A model generated the notes under the pieces. That model did no database searches. It saw only the letters and a list, made by a program, of their open reading frames with translations, and was not told the DNA's origin. A stretch of DNA of 6,194 nucleotides from JABMRF01 sp964584985 (GTDB taxonomy: Bacteria; Patescibacteriota; Patescibacteriia; UBA11705; JABHMO01). Location: the NCBI GenBank assembly GCA_964584985.1, contig CAZPBK010000022.1:1-6194 (forward strand). The letters are read 5' to 3'. The position numbers and the translations under genes were made by a program. This document shows positions 1 through 6,142 of this stretch, piece by piece (position 1 is the first letter of the stretch; each line of letters starts with the position of its first letter).

Positions 1-623
1 CCCAGCCTAATCCTTTTTAATTTTTGAACTTTATAACCCAGCTTAGCGCACATTTTTCTAATCTGACGATTTTTGCCCTGTTTTAGAATAATATTAAAAG
101 ATTTTTTGGCCAGGGGTTTTACTTTGGCCTGTCGGGTTAAACCGGAATCTATTCTCACTCCACTCGCCATTTTGGCCAAAAAATCTTTGGTCAATTCTTT
201 GTCCACCTCAACCTCATATTCTTTTTCTTTTTCATATCTGGGATGAGTCATTTTTTGAGCCAAATTTCCGTCGTTGGTCAAAAGCACCAGGCCTTGCGAA
301 TCCTTATCCAAGCGGCCGATAACAAAAAGCCGACGCTTATCATCAATCAAATCAAAAACCAGTTTATCGTTTTTAAATCTGCGATTGGAACAAATATAAC
401 CAACCGGTTTATTGACTTTGTAAATCACTTTTTCTTTGTTTTTCTCGGACAAAACTCCATAACCTTGGACTTCAACCAAATCGGTTTTCGGATCAACCTT
501 GGTGGCCAACTTGGCCACCACTTCACTGTTTATTTTTACTTTCCCTTGCAAAATAAAACGCTCCGCTTTTCGACGCGAAGCGATTCCGTGATCAGCTAAA
601 AACTTGTTTAATCTTATTTCCAT
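1..623 (-). CDS. rluF: 23S rRNA pseudouridine synthase, RluF-like (3' end cut by window edge)
   Basis: This enzyme isomerises a uridine in 23S rRNA to pseudouridine during ribosome assembly; E. coli RluF acts on U2604. The 207 complete codons visible begin with an S4 RNA-binding domain (residues about 4-50, starting RLNKFLADHGIASRRKAE). The RsuA/RluB/RluE/RluF catalytic domain follows. Its catalytic loop GRLDKDSQGL (residues 103-112) places the nucleophilic aspartate at 106, and this loop is the same as the one I remember for E. coli RluF. The later NRQIRKMC (185-192) is also RluF-like, whereas RluB and RsuA differ at this point. The KPVGY motif at 72-76 is present. The C-terminus (the KLKRIRLG region and beyond) runs off the left edge. 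The ATG at 623 is chosen because it lies just before the S4 domain, as in the family. There is no Shine-Dalgarno, and the promoter is so close that the leader would be about 6-8 nt. The family is near certain; the exact target uridine is inferred. Confidence 0.93.
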   Translation of the reverse strand, partial: MEIRLNKFLADHGIASRRKAERFILQGKVKINSEVVAKLATKVDPKTDLVEVQGYGVLSEKNKEKVIYKVNKPVGYICSNRRFKNDKLVFDLIDDKRRLFVIGRLDKDSQGLVLLTNDGNLAQKMTHPRYEKEKEYEVEVDKELTKDFLAKMASGVRIDSGLTRQAKVKPLAKKSFNIILKQGKNRQIRKMCAKLGYKVQKLKRIRL

Positions 624-635
624 ATTAATACAAAG

Positions 636-664
636 ATTGTATCATGGTTTAACATTCTTTTAAA
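636..664 (-). promoter_or_regulatory. Promoter of rluF, extended -10, gives a nearly leaderless mRNA
   Basis: On the minus strand the -10 is TACAAT (636-641), preceded by TGA, so it is an extended -10. A partial -35, TTTAAA (659-664), sits 17 bases upstream. Transcription would start near 629-631, only 6-8 bases before the rluF ATG. The -35 overlaps the distal end of the T tract of the cupin terminator, so one gene's terminator runs straight into the next gene's promoter. This is motif evidence only. Confidence 0.55.
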
Positions 665-699
665 ACAAAAAAGCCCGGACTGATTGTCAGACCGAGCTT
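663..699 (-). terminator. Intrinsic terminator after the cupin gene
   Basis: The hairpin spans 671-699. Arms AAGCCCGGACTGA and TCAGACCGAGCTT pair with two internal mismatches (675/695 and 679/691) around a TTG loop at 684-686. Read on the minus strand the stem is followed by TTTTTTGTTT. It lies 14 bases beyond the cupin stop codon, in the correct orientation for that gene. Confidence 0.85.
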
Positions 700-712
700 G
701 GCAAAATTATCA

Positions 713-1138
713 TTATTCACCGGTTAATTTTCCGCATTGGCAAGGGAACGGAAGAACCTCTATCGACTCTTCAAAATCAAATTCCGTAGAAGCCAAGGAA
801 AGCAATATGGCTCCCGGATCCATATGCACTTCATGCCAAACTTCACAAGGAATAAAAACACCTTTATCCGGAGAAGAGAGCATCACGCTTCCGCAAGCCT
901 CTTGTGAATGAAGCTTAACCTCAATTTCCCCTTGAAGACAAATCAAGATCTCCTGCTTTCCACCTTGAGGATGATAATGTCCCCCGCGCACTGATTTTTC
1001 CGAGGATATAATATAATATACCCGAGGCGCGTTTGGGAAAACCCCAAGTTTACCCGGCTCGACCAAAATCAAAAGGCCATTTTTGGGCTCTTTTTTCAAA
1101 ATACCTGGTAAAGCAAGCAATTTCCATCTTAATTTCAT
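713..1138 (-). CDS. Cupin of the FdtA/QdtA/WxcM-like sugar 3,4-ketoisomerase family
   Basis: A 141-residue single-domain cupin. Characterised relatives (FdtA, QdtA) move the keto group of dTDP-4-keto-6-deoxyglucose from C4 to C3 when making amino sugars for surface glycans. Family marks are RVYYI at 39-43, RGGHYH at 51-56 (H54 and H56 correspond to the RGxHAH active site), KQEILICLQG at 61-70, the PDKGVFIP strand at 90-97, VWHEV at 100-104, and a closing LLSLAS strand at 112-117. The usual HAHK reads HYHP here, and the protein ends in an unusual CQCGKLTGE tail, so the enzymatic role is not certain. The ATG at 1138 is chosen over an in-frame TTG at 1165 because GGAGG lies 5 bases before it and would fall inside the coding region otherwise. 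It has its own promoter and terminator. No sugar-nucleotide genes lie nearby. GC is about 43% by hand count over 721-1140, higher than its neighbours. Confidence 0.82.
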   Translation of the reverse strand: MKLRWKLLALPGILKKEPKNGLLILVEPGKLGVFPNAPRVYYIISSEKSVRGGHYHPQGGKQEILICLQGEIEVKLHSQEACGSVMLSSPDKGVFIPCEVWHEVHMDPGAILLSLASTEFDFEESIEVLPFPCQCGKLTGE

Positions 1139-1143
1139 GTTTT

Positions 1144-1148
1144 CCTCC
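1144..1148 (-). promoter_or_regulatory. Shine-Dalgarno site that fixes the cupin start
   Basis: The minus strand reads GGAGGAAAAC and then ATG, putting GGAGG 5 bases before the ATG at 1138. It is the only convincing Shine-Dalgarno in the window; the other complete genes have plain AT-rich leaders. It decides in favour of ATG-1138 over TTG-1165. Confidence 0.8.
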
Positions 1149-1186
1149 GGCTGTAAAAAGATCAAAAAACATCCTTCTGATGGAAT

Positions 1187-1215
1187 ATATTAACTTAAAA
1201 AATTGTTTTTGTCAA
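1187..1215 (-). promoter_or_regulatory. Sigma-70-type promoter of the cupin gene
   Basis: A perfect consensus -35, TTGACA (1210-1215), is followed after 17 bases by TAATAT (1187-1192), a 4-of-6 match to TATAAT. The expected transcription start is near 1180, giving a leader of about 40 bases that includes the Shine-Dalgarno. The promoter starts a few bases after the T tract of the preceding terminator, so the cupin is a separate transcription unit from the ATPase operon. Confidence 0.7.
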
Positions 1216-1219
1216 TATT

Positions 1220-1248
1220 AAAAAAATCACCAAGTTATACTTGGTGAT
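1220..1248 (-). terminator. Intrinsic terminator of the membrane protein/ATPase operon
   Basis: A perfect 9-bp stem, ATCACCAAG (1226-1234) with CTTGGTGAT (1240-1248), encloses a TTATA loop. Read on the minus strand it is followed by a run of T (1220-1226, the first paired). It lies 36 bases after the ATPase stop codon. Nothing else is seen between 1249 and 1284. Confidence 0.92.
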
Positions 1249-1284
1249 CATAAAATTTGATCTAAATATTTTAGAAAATTGCGG

Positions 1285-3027
1285 TTATTTTTTTAAATCT
1301 TTTAAAGATATTTCATTTTTCTTGTCCTTGGGGTTTTGTTTTTGATAATTTTTATCAGCTTTCATCTTTTCAGCTAAGCCTGTATCATTGCCCTTTTGAT
1401 CCTTGCGTCGTTTTCGTAAATTTTCTTCCATGGCCTGCTTGCGTCGATAATCTTTCAAGCAATCTTTACAAAAAACCGGCCGAGAAGGATCAGGCTCAAA
1501 ATTAATTTTAGTTTTCTTGCCACAACTATCACACTTTACCACATTAACCACCTCTTGTTTTTCTTTTTTCTCCTCGGGGTCTTGTTTGTCTTTGGAAACC
1601 TTTTTTTTCAATTGTTTTTTTTCTTTTTCTTCTTCATTAACATAATCACCACGCATACTGGCTAAAAAGTCAATCGGTTTCTCAGTCACTTTTTTAAGCT
1701 GTTTTTCCTCCAGTTCTTTTTCCAATTTTTCCAGCATTTCCTCGGTTTCCACTCCGCTCCAACGAGTAATCTTGTCTTCCACTATGTCCCGTGGGCGAGC
1801 ATAGCGTTCTCTGGAAACATTAATTACTTTTTGAGTACTTTTAGTCTCTTTTTGAATTGGCGGCAAAGTGGTGGCGGAAAAAGGATCAGAGGCCACACCG
1901 TCAATCATCAATTTTAAGTAAACATTATATTTGGGCAAATTGACCAAATCTTCCTCGGTAAAATGAGGCGCGAATTCCCTGGCCAAAAACTCAGCGTCGG
2001 CCGCCCCCACCCGAAAAACAACCATTGTACCCACATTACCAAAAATAGCATCGCGAACCACGGTATTGCCACCCACTTCCAATTGACCAATATATTGATG
2101 ACCAATATTTAAACATAAATGATATTTTCTGGCTTCGGACAAAATATTGGCAAATGACTCGGTGGCAAAGTTTTGAAACTCATCAACATAAAGATAAAAA
2201 TCATTTCTATCCTCTTCCGGAATATCCACTCGGCTCATAGCCGCCAACTGAATTTTGGTAATCATCATGGCTCCAAGCAAAGCGGCCGCGTCTTCCCCGA
2301 TTCGCCCCTTGGATAAATTAAGAATTAAAATCTTTTTATTATCCATTATATCGCGCAAATCAATACTGGATTTGACTTGACCGACAATATTTCTAATTAA
2401 AGAGGTGGATAAAAACTGACCGATCTTATTTTGAATCGGAGCAATGGCTTCGGTGACAAACTTATCATTGTATTTAGCAAATTCTTCCTCCCAAAACATT
2501 TTCACCACAGGATCAGTTACCTTGGCAATAACCTTGCGACGATATTCTTTATCAACCAACATTCTGTTCACTCCAAGCAAAGTACTGTCCGGATAATCCA
2601 ACAAAGCCAAAATAGTATTACGCAAAATATATTCCAAACGCGGTCCCCAACTGTCAGCCCAGATTTTTTTAAATACTCCGACCAAACCGGAAGCCACCAA
2701 ATGCCGATATTTGGGATCTATCTTTTCCAAAACATTAAAGGCAAAAGGGTGCTCCAAGTCAGCCGGATTAAAATAAACCACGTCATTAATTCGGTGCGAA
2801 GGAATACAATCCACTATTAACTCGGCCGAATCTCCATGCGGATCCACCAAACAAGCGCCCTTGCCTTTCATAATATCCGAATAAATCATATTTTCAATCA
2901 GCACGGATTTACCCATACCGGTTTTACCGACAATATAAATATGCCTTCGGCGATCATCTTCTTTAATACCGAATTTTCTTTTTATATTACGGTAATTTGT
3001 ATAAGCAAAAGGTGTTATATCACTCAT
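1285..3027 (-). CDS. VirD4/TraD/HerA-like DNA-translocase ATPase with C-terminal zinc ribbon
   Basis: A 580-residue P-loop ATPase of the FtsK/HerA-VirD4 group, motors that pump DNA through or along a membrane channel as ring-shaped hexamers (family knowledge). Walker A is GKTGMGKS at 34-41. The LVDPHGD motif typical of conjugative coupling ATPases is at 60-66. Walker B is YLYVDEFQNF at 278-287 (D282, E283), followed by the conserved SEARKY and GHQYIGQL stretches (297-302, 309-316). The motor ends near residue 390. A charged linker, probably coiled coil (about 427-447), and a K/E-rich stretch follow. A zinc ribbon then has C499/C502 and C520/C523, and the last 50 residues are lysine-rich and likely disordered. 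There is no transmembrane segment; the anchor is presumably the upstream gene, whose stop lies 19 bases away. There is no Shine-Dalgarno before the ATG, so translational coupling is likely. The family is clear. Whether it serves conjugation, DNA uptake or another task cannot be told here. Confidence 0.9.
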   Translation of the reverse strand: MSDITPFAYTNYRNIKRKFGIKEDDRRRHIYIVGKTGMGKSVLIENMIYSDIMKGKGACLVDPHGDSAELIVDCIPSHRINDVVYFNPADLEHPFAFNVLEKIDPKYRHLVASGLVGVFKKIWADSWGPRLEYILRNTILALLDYPDSTLLGVNRMLVDKEYRRKVIAKVTDPVVKMFWEEEFAKYNDKFVTEAIAPIQNKIGQFLSTSLIRNIVGQVKSSIDLRDIMDNKKILILNLSKGRIGEDAAALLGAMMITKIQLAAMSRVDIPEEDRNDFYLYVDEFQNFATESFANILSEARKYHLCLNIGHQYIGQLEVGGNTVVRDAIFGNVGTMVVFRVGAADAEFLAREFAPHFTEEDLVNLPKYNVYLKLMIDGVASDPFSATTLPPIQKETKSTQKVINVSRERYARPRDIVEDKITRWSGVETEEMLEKLEKELEEKQLKKVTEKPIDFLASMRGDYVNEEEKEKKQLKKKVSKDKQDPEEKKEKQEVVNVVKCDSCGKKTKINFEPDPSRPVFCKDCLKDYRRKQAMEENLRKRRKDQKGNDTGLAEKMKADKNYQKQNPKDKKNEISLKDLKK

Positions 3028-3046
3028 ATTTTATTTTATTATTCAA

Positions 3047-4675
3047 TTATTCCACAAAAGGTAAGTTATCAATGAGTCCGTTATCTGAATTATCTGATTC
3101 TTTTTTCCCTTGGTCTTTTTTATGTTTTTTATCTTGTTTTTTTCTTTTTTTATTTTCCGGTTGATTTATACGGTCATTTTCTTCTTGGGGCAATTTGCCT
3201 TGCTCTTTCAATTTATCTATAACCTTCTTTTTTCTATTTTCATCAGTTTCTCCGGTCTTATCCTTGGCAAAACGATTTTCAAAATAATCATTGTCATAAT
3301 CAATCACCGGTTTTTGTTTTCCTTGTTCCTGTTGAGGCTCTTCTTCCATAGCCTCGGTAGGCAGTTCATCTTCCAAAGGTAAGCCGATCGGAGCATGAGC
3401 TTTTTTAGCTTCCACTTTTTTGACCATTGGCGCCTTAACTTCAATATAAGGAAAATGATACAAAGTGGCCAATTCCTCCACATTTAATAAATATTTTCCA
3501 CTGCAAGTATCCGGATTTCTATCTTTATAAGCCGCTAAAATTTTATTTTGCAAAATTGACATTCTGAGATCTTTCAAAAAAAGCTTGGCTTGAGTTTTGT
3601 TTTTTCCGGGTTTAAAACCGTTTAATTGGCTGGTGTTAAATTGTTTAATGGCTCCCATCATGCCGGATACACCCAAAGGCTTTTTGAATACCTCTTTTTT
3701 ACCAAAGTATATAAATCTGGCTTTGCAATTAAAACAAACCTTATCAATCTTTTGCAAAACAGCCTCCACTTCCCTTTTTTCATGAGGGGGCAAAAACATC
3801 ATGTTTCTTTGTTCTTCTTTTTTTTCTTCTTCTGGTCCGGCCGTAGTACCAAAAACCTGATCACCGACAAAACTCAATCCTTTAAGAGGGGCATCCAAAG
3901 TTTTGTCCAAAAAGTTTTTTTTGGCTTTATCTTCCAATCCCAACATTTTGGTCACCTCTTTCATTCCTTCTTTTTGCCATCCAATATCCGCCGGAAAAAT
4001 CATAATCTGCATCCAAATCTGTTCACCCTGACCGATCTTACTCATTATTTCCAAAACAGCGGCCATGGGATCTTTAAATTCATTATCCAGTTCCTCCTGA
4101 AATTCAGAATAGGTCTTTATGGGATAATAATCTTTGTTGGATAAAACCAAATCAGTGCCCCAAAGATTATATTCGTTATTGGGAAATTTAACATTAATGT
4201 CAGCGGTATAATCTTCAACTTCAGTAATCTCCGCTTCGGGATATTGAGAATAAACAGAAGCCTCCACCAAATCACGAAAATGAACCGGAGTACGAATTAG
4301 AAACTGAACAAAGCCGTCAATACTAACAATCTCTAAACTAAAACCCAACTGGGATTGGCCTTTTAAGTTTTTTTCATGCCAATCAAGCGGTGTATGCGCT
4401 CCGGCCAGAGCTGAAAAAATGTTTTCTACAGCCTTTGGTGTTTGAAAATTATCTCGGGGAATATCAATGGCCAAAAAAATATAGTTTACTTTTGACCCCC
4501 ATTTGCTTTGTTTATAAAAAACAAAATTGATCCAAGCTCCGTAAAGCAAGGCCACCAAAAATAAGAACCAGCCACCGTTCACAAAAAAATGCCACATAAT
4601 TTCATGCATCGGCTTTGTTCCCAGAGCTAAAACCCAGCTAAGATCCAAGCTCCATTCATATCCAAAAATATCCAT
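3047..4675 (-). CDS. Membrane-anchored accessory protein of the adjacent translocase ATPase
   Basis: A 542-residue protein. One confident transmembrane segment (about 34-54) follows a short amphipathic N-terminus. A soluble domain comes next (about 62-270, with IFLAIDIPRDN at 66-76 and the Y/D/E-rich EVEDY at 152-156). A Cys pair, C314 and C317 (CFNC), is followed by the motif LLNVEELATLYHFP at 396-409. As I recall it, this motif occurs just before the motor domain in single-chain VirD4/HerA-like proteins; here the motor is encoded by the next gene. From about 417 to 536 the protein is low-complexity, acidic then strongly basic (for example KKRKKQDKKHKK at 509-520), and likely disordered. It lies first in a two-gene operon, 19 bases before the ATPase. 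The ATG at 4675 has no Shine-Dalgarno, but it sits directly ahead of the hydrophobic segment and 28 bases after a predicted transcription start. The partnership with the ATPase is inferred from context and from where the split falls. Confidence 0.72.
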   Translation of the reverse strand: MDIFGYEWSLDLSWVLALGTKPMHEIMWHFFVNGGWFLFLVALLYGAWINFVFYKQSKWGSKVNYIFLAIDIPRDNFQTPKAVENIFSALAGAHTPLDWHEKNLKGQSQLGFSLEIVSIDGFVQFLIRTPVHFRDLVEASVYSQYPEAEITEVEDYTADINVKFPNNEYNLWGTDLVLSNKDYYPIKTYSEFQEELDNEFKDPMAAVLEIMSKIGQGEQIWMQIMIFPADIGWQKEGMKEVTKMLGLEDKAKKNFLDKTLDAPLKGLSFVGDQVFGTTAGPEEEKKEEQRNMMFLPPHEKREVEAVLQKIDKVCFNCKARFIYFGKKEVFKKPLGVSGMMGAIKQFNTSQLNGFKPGKNKTQAKLFLKDLRMSILQNKILAAYKDRNPDTCSGKYLLNVEELATLYHFPYIEVKAPMVKKVEAKKAHAPIGLPLEDELPTEAMEEEPQQEQGKQKPVIDYDNDYFENRFAKDKTGETDENRKKKVIDKLKEQGKLPQEENDRINQPENKKRKKQDKKHKKDQGKKESDNSDNGLIDNLPFVE

Positions 4676-4709
4676 ACTATGTTATTTAAGTATAATCATC
4701 GTCAAAAAT

Positions 4710-4718
4710 ATTATACCA
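4710..4718 (-). promoter_or_regulatory. Extended -10 promoter of the membrane protein/ATPase operon
   Basis: The minus strand reads TGGTATAAT, a perfect TATAAT (4710-4715) with the TGN extension. At the 17-base distance the sequence is TTTTAT, a poor -35, so the extended -10 would carry the promoter. The expected start is near 4703, about 28 bases before the ATG at 4675. It lies just downstream of the preceding terminator. Confidence 0.6.
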
Positions 4719-4734
4719 TATTTTACAATATAAT

Positions 4735-4764
4735 AAAAAACCCCGGACTTCCGGGATTTTTTTT
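4735..4764 (-). terminator. Intrinsic terminator after the sigma-like gene, possibly bidirectional
   Basis: Stem CCCGG (4742-4746) with CCGGG (4751-4755) around an ACTT loop. The minus strand continues into TTTTTT (4735-4740) and the plus strand into eight T (4757-4764), so it could stop transcription both ways. It lies 19 bases after the stop codon of the 367-residue gene, which is its likely client; no plus-strand gene needs it. Confidence 0.85.
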
Positions 4765-4783
4765 AGTATTTTCAGGTATAAAT

Positions 4784-5887
4784 TTATTTTAAACCAAATC
4801 GGCCATCTTTATTCTTTTGAAATCTTTCTTTGTTTATCAAAGTCAAATATATGGTTGATTCATTAACTTGCCTTTGCTCTAAAACCTTTTTATAAATCTC
4901 TTGACGCTCCAAAGGACTGGCACTTTCCCGCAGAATCCGAGTAATTATTTCAGCAACCGTGCCGGTTTTATAACCCCACTCTCTCAAAGCGTAGATTCCG
5001 CGTCCGATTAAAACAAAATCATTATTGGCGATCAACTCATTATGTACGGTAGCCGGACAAATATTTTTACCATCAAAATCAGCTTGATTGATTATTTCGG
5101 CAATCTGACGAAAATGAATCGGTTTCTTGTTTTTTTCAAAAACTAACCTGATTTTATAACCTAACTTTTTTGGACTGATTCTCTGCCATTCGGTCAGACC
5201 CCATTCGTTTAAGATATTGTTGCTGATTCGTTTATTGGTTTTCAGATAAGAATCCAAGGCTGTTTTTAATTCCAAACCTGTATGATTTTGTAAGTATTTA
5301 TCCACAGCCGCTTTTAAATCTTCCGGTAAATGCTGTTCAGCCAAACCCAAAATTCCTTCATAACTATGCGGTTTTCTTATCTGTGCCAAAGAATTTTCCA
5401 ATTTTTTAACAAGATCCAAAATCCACTCCAACTGAATCTCTTTTAGCATCCAAGAATCATGAACATATTCATGTTTGCTTACTCTTTTCAATGTATCAAA
5501 AAAGTTTTCCAAAACAAACAAATAAGCATTTGGGCGAAGAAAATCAAGATTGTATTTTTGGGTTAAAAAATCTTCCAACAAATGATCTTCTCTGGAAATT
5601 CCTCCGTTTTGCTGAAGATGAGCAATCAACTCTTTTTCCAAGGCTGACAAAGACTCGGCATAATTCTTTTGCTCAGCCAATTTAATCAATTTTTTAACCG
5701 CTTCTCGTTCAATTTGTCGTACCCTTTCTCTGGTAATATTATAATCATCGCCAATCTGTTTTAGCGTGGCTTTTTTCTCTATTTCGGAAAGCAAATGATA
5801 GCGCCTTTTAAGCACTTCTTGTTCCCTTTCCGACAAATTGGACAATAAGTCCACAAACAAATCTTGAAAGTTAATTTTTTCAACCAT
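4784..5887 (-). CDS. Sigma-70 region 4 / HARE-HTH DNA-binding protein
   Basis: A 367-residue regulator-like protein. Residues 17-67 form sigma-70 region 4: LSEREQEVLKRRY (18-30), then ATLKQIGDDYNI (40-51) and the recognition helix TRERVRQIEREAVKKL (52-67), which in true sigma factors reads the -35 element. No region 2 or 3 precedes it, so it cannot melt a promoter as a stand-alone sigma factor. Residues 80-230 are helical and not recognised. Residues about 236-307 match a HARE-HTH winged helix (ISPKKLGYKI, then KPIHFRQIAEII, ATVHNELI, GRGIYALREWGY), a domain known from the RNA polymerase delta subunit and some restriction enzymes. Residues about 308-367 look like a second, related winged helix ending at the C-terminus. 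I associate this architecture with Patescibacteria. The ATG at 5887 has no Shine-Dalgarno and follows a leader hairpin. A transcription role is likely; its target promoters are unknown. Confidence 0.85.
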   Translation of the reverse strand: MVEKINFQDLFVDLLSNLSEREQEVLKRRYHLLSEIEKKATLKQIGDDYNITRERVRQIEREAVKKLIKLAEQKNYAESLSALEKELIAHLQQNGGISREDHLLEDFLTQKYNLDFLRPNAYLFVLENFFDTLKRVSKHEYVHDSWMLKEIQLEWILDLVKKLENSLAQIRKPHSYEGILGLAEQHLPEDLKAAVDKYLQNHTGLELKTALDSYLKTNKRISNNILNEWGLTEWQRISPKKLGYKIRLVFEKNKKPIHFRQIAEIINQADFDGKNICPATVHNELIANNDFVLIGRGIYALREWGYKTGTVAEIITRILRESASPLERQEIYKKVLEQRQVNESTIYLTLINKERFQKNKDGRFGLK

Positions 5888-5895
5888 ATTATTTG

Positions 5896-5920
5896 CCGAC
5901 CGACAAGCGACTTTGGTCGG
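5896..5920 (-). promoter_or_regulatory. Leader hairpin just before the sigma-like gene
   Basis: An inverted repeat, CCGACC (5896-5901) with GGTCGG (5915-5920), encloses a shorter AAG/CTT stem (5905-5907 with 5911-5913). It falls between the predicted transcription start (near 5936) and the ATG, ending 8 bases before the start codon. It could limit ribosome access or be a protein-binding site. On the plus strand it is followed by GTTTTATATTTATT, so a weak plus-strand terminator is the alternative. Confidence 0.5.
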
Positions 5921-5942
5921 GTTTTATATTTATTCTTAATAT

Positions 5943-5971
5943 ATAGTATCACTAATTTTAAAAATCGTCAA
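5943..5971 (-). promoter_or_regulatory. Strong promoter of the sigma-like gene
   Basis: On the minus strand TTGACG (5966-5971, 5 of 6 to consensus) is followed by exactly 17 bases and TACTAT (5943-5948), which also carries a TGN extension. The expected start is near 5936, giving a leader of about 49 bases that contains the hairpin at 5896-5920. It is the best-scoring promoter by eye in the window. Confidence 0.72.
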
Positions 5972-6100
5972 GAAGGCCAATCTTTTTCGCTAATTTCAAC
6001 TAATTTTAGTATTTCACAAATCCGACCCGATCCCTTCTTAAACTTAAATCACTTAAATTATTGCTATAATTTAACTTATTTTTTAAATTATGTCAAGAGC

Positions 6101-6133
6101 AAGCAAAAAAGCGGCTCCAATGCGAACCGCTTT
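6101..6133 (-). terminator. Intrinsic terminator of the gene entering from the right edge
   Basis: Arms AAAGCGG (6108-6114) and CCGCTTT (6127-6133) are perfectly complementary around a 12-base loop. On the minus strand the stem runs into further T residues (TTT GC TT, 6101-6107). It starts 10 bases after the stop codon of the partial coding region at 6143-6194, which supports that reading frame. Confidence 0.8.
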
Positions 6134-6142
6134 GTCTTTGAA

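Noticed and set aside
243..599. Plus-strand open frame of 118 codons
   Set aside because: It is antisense to rluF, whose S4 and catalytic motifs are clear in the minus frame.
684..911. Plus-strand open frame of 75 codons
   Set aside because: It starts inside the terminator hairpin and is antisense to the cupin; no motif or promoter supports it.
1139..1165. TTG start giving the cupin nine more residues
   Set aside because: The extension would put the GGAGG Shine-Dalgarno inside the coding region; ATG-1138 is correctly spaced from it.
3626..4144. Plus-strand open frame of 172 codons
   Set aside because: It lies wholly inside the membrane protein gene on the other strand, and its product is a phenylalanine-rich mirror of lysine/glutamate codons with no recognisable motif.
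1285..4675. Complete conjugation locus or integrative element
   Set aside because: Only the coupling-type ATPase and its membrane partner are present; no relaxase, VirB4, integrase, attachment repeats or tRNA were seen.
4691..4696. Plus-strand TATAAT
   Set aside because: There is no -35 or TGN extension, and it would lead at once into the bidirectional terminator with no plus-strand gene beyond.
4784..5887. Annotation as a full sigma-70 factor
   Set aside because: Only region 4 is present at the N-terminus; regions 1-3 are absent.
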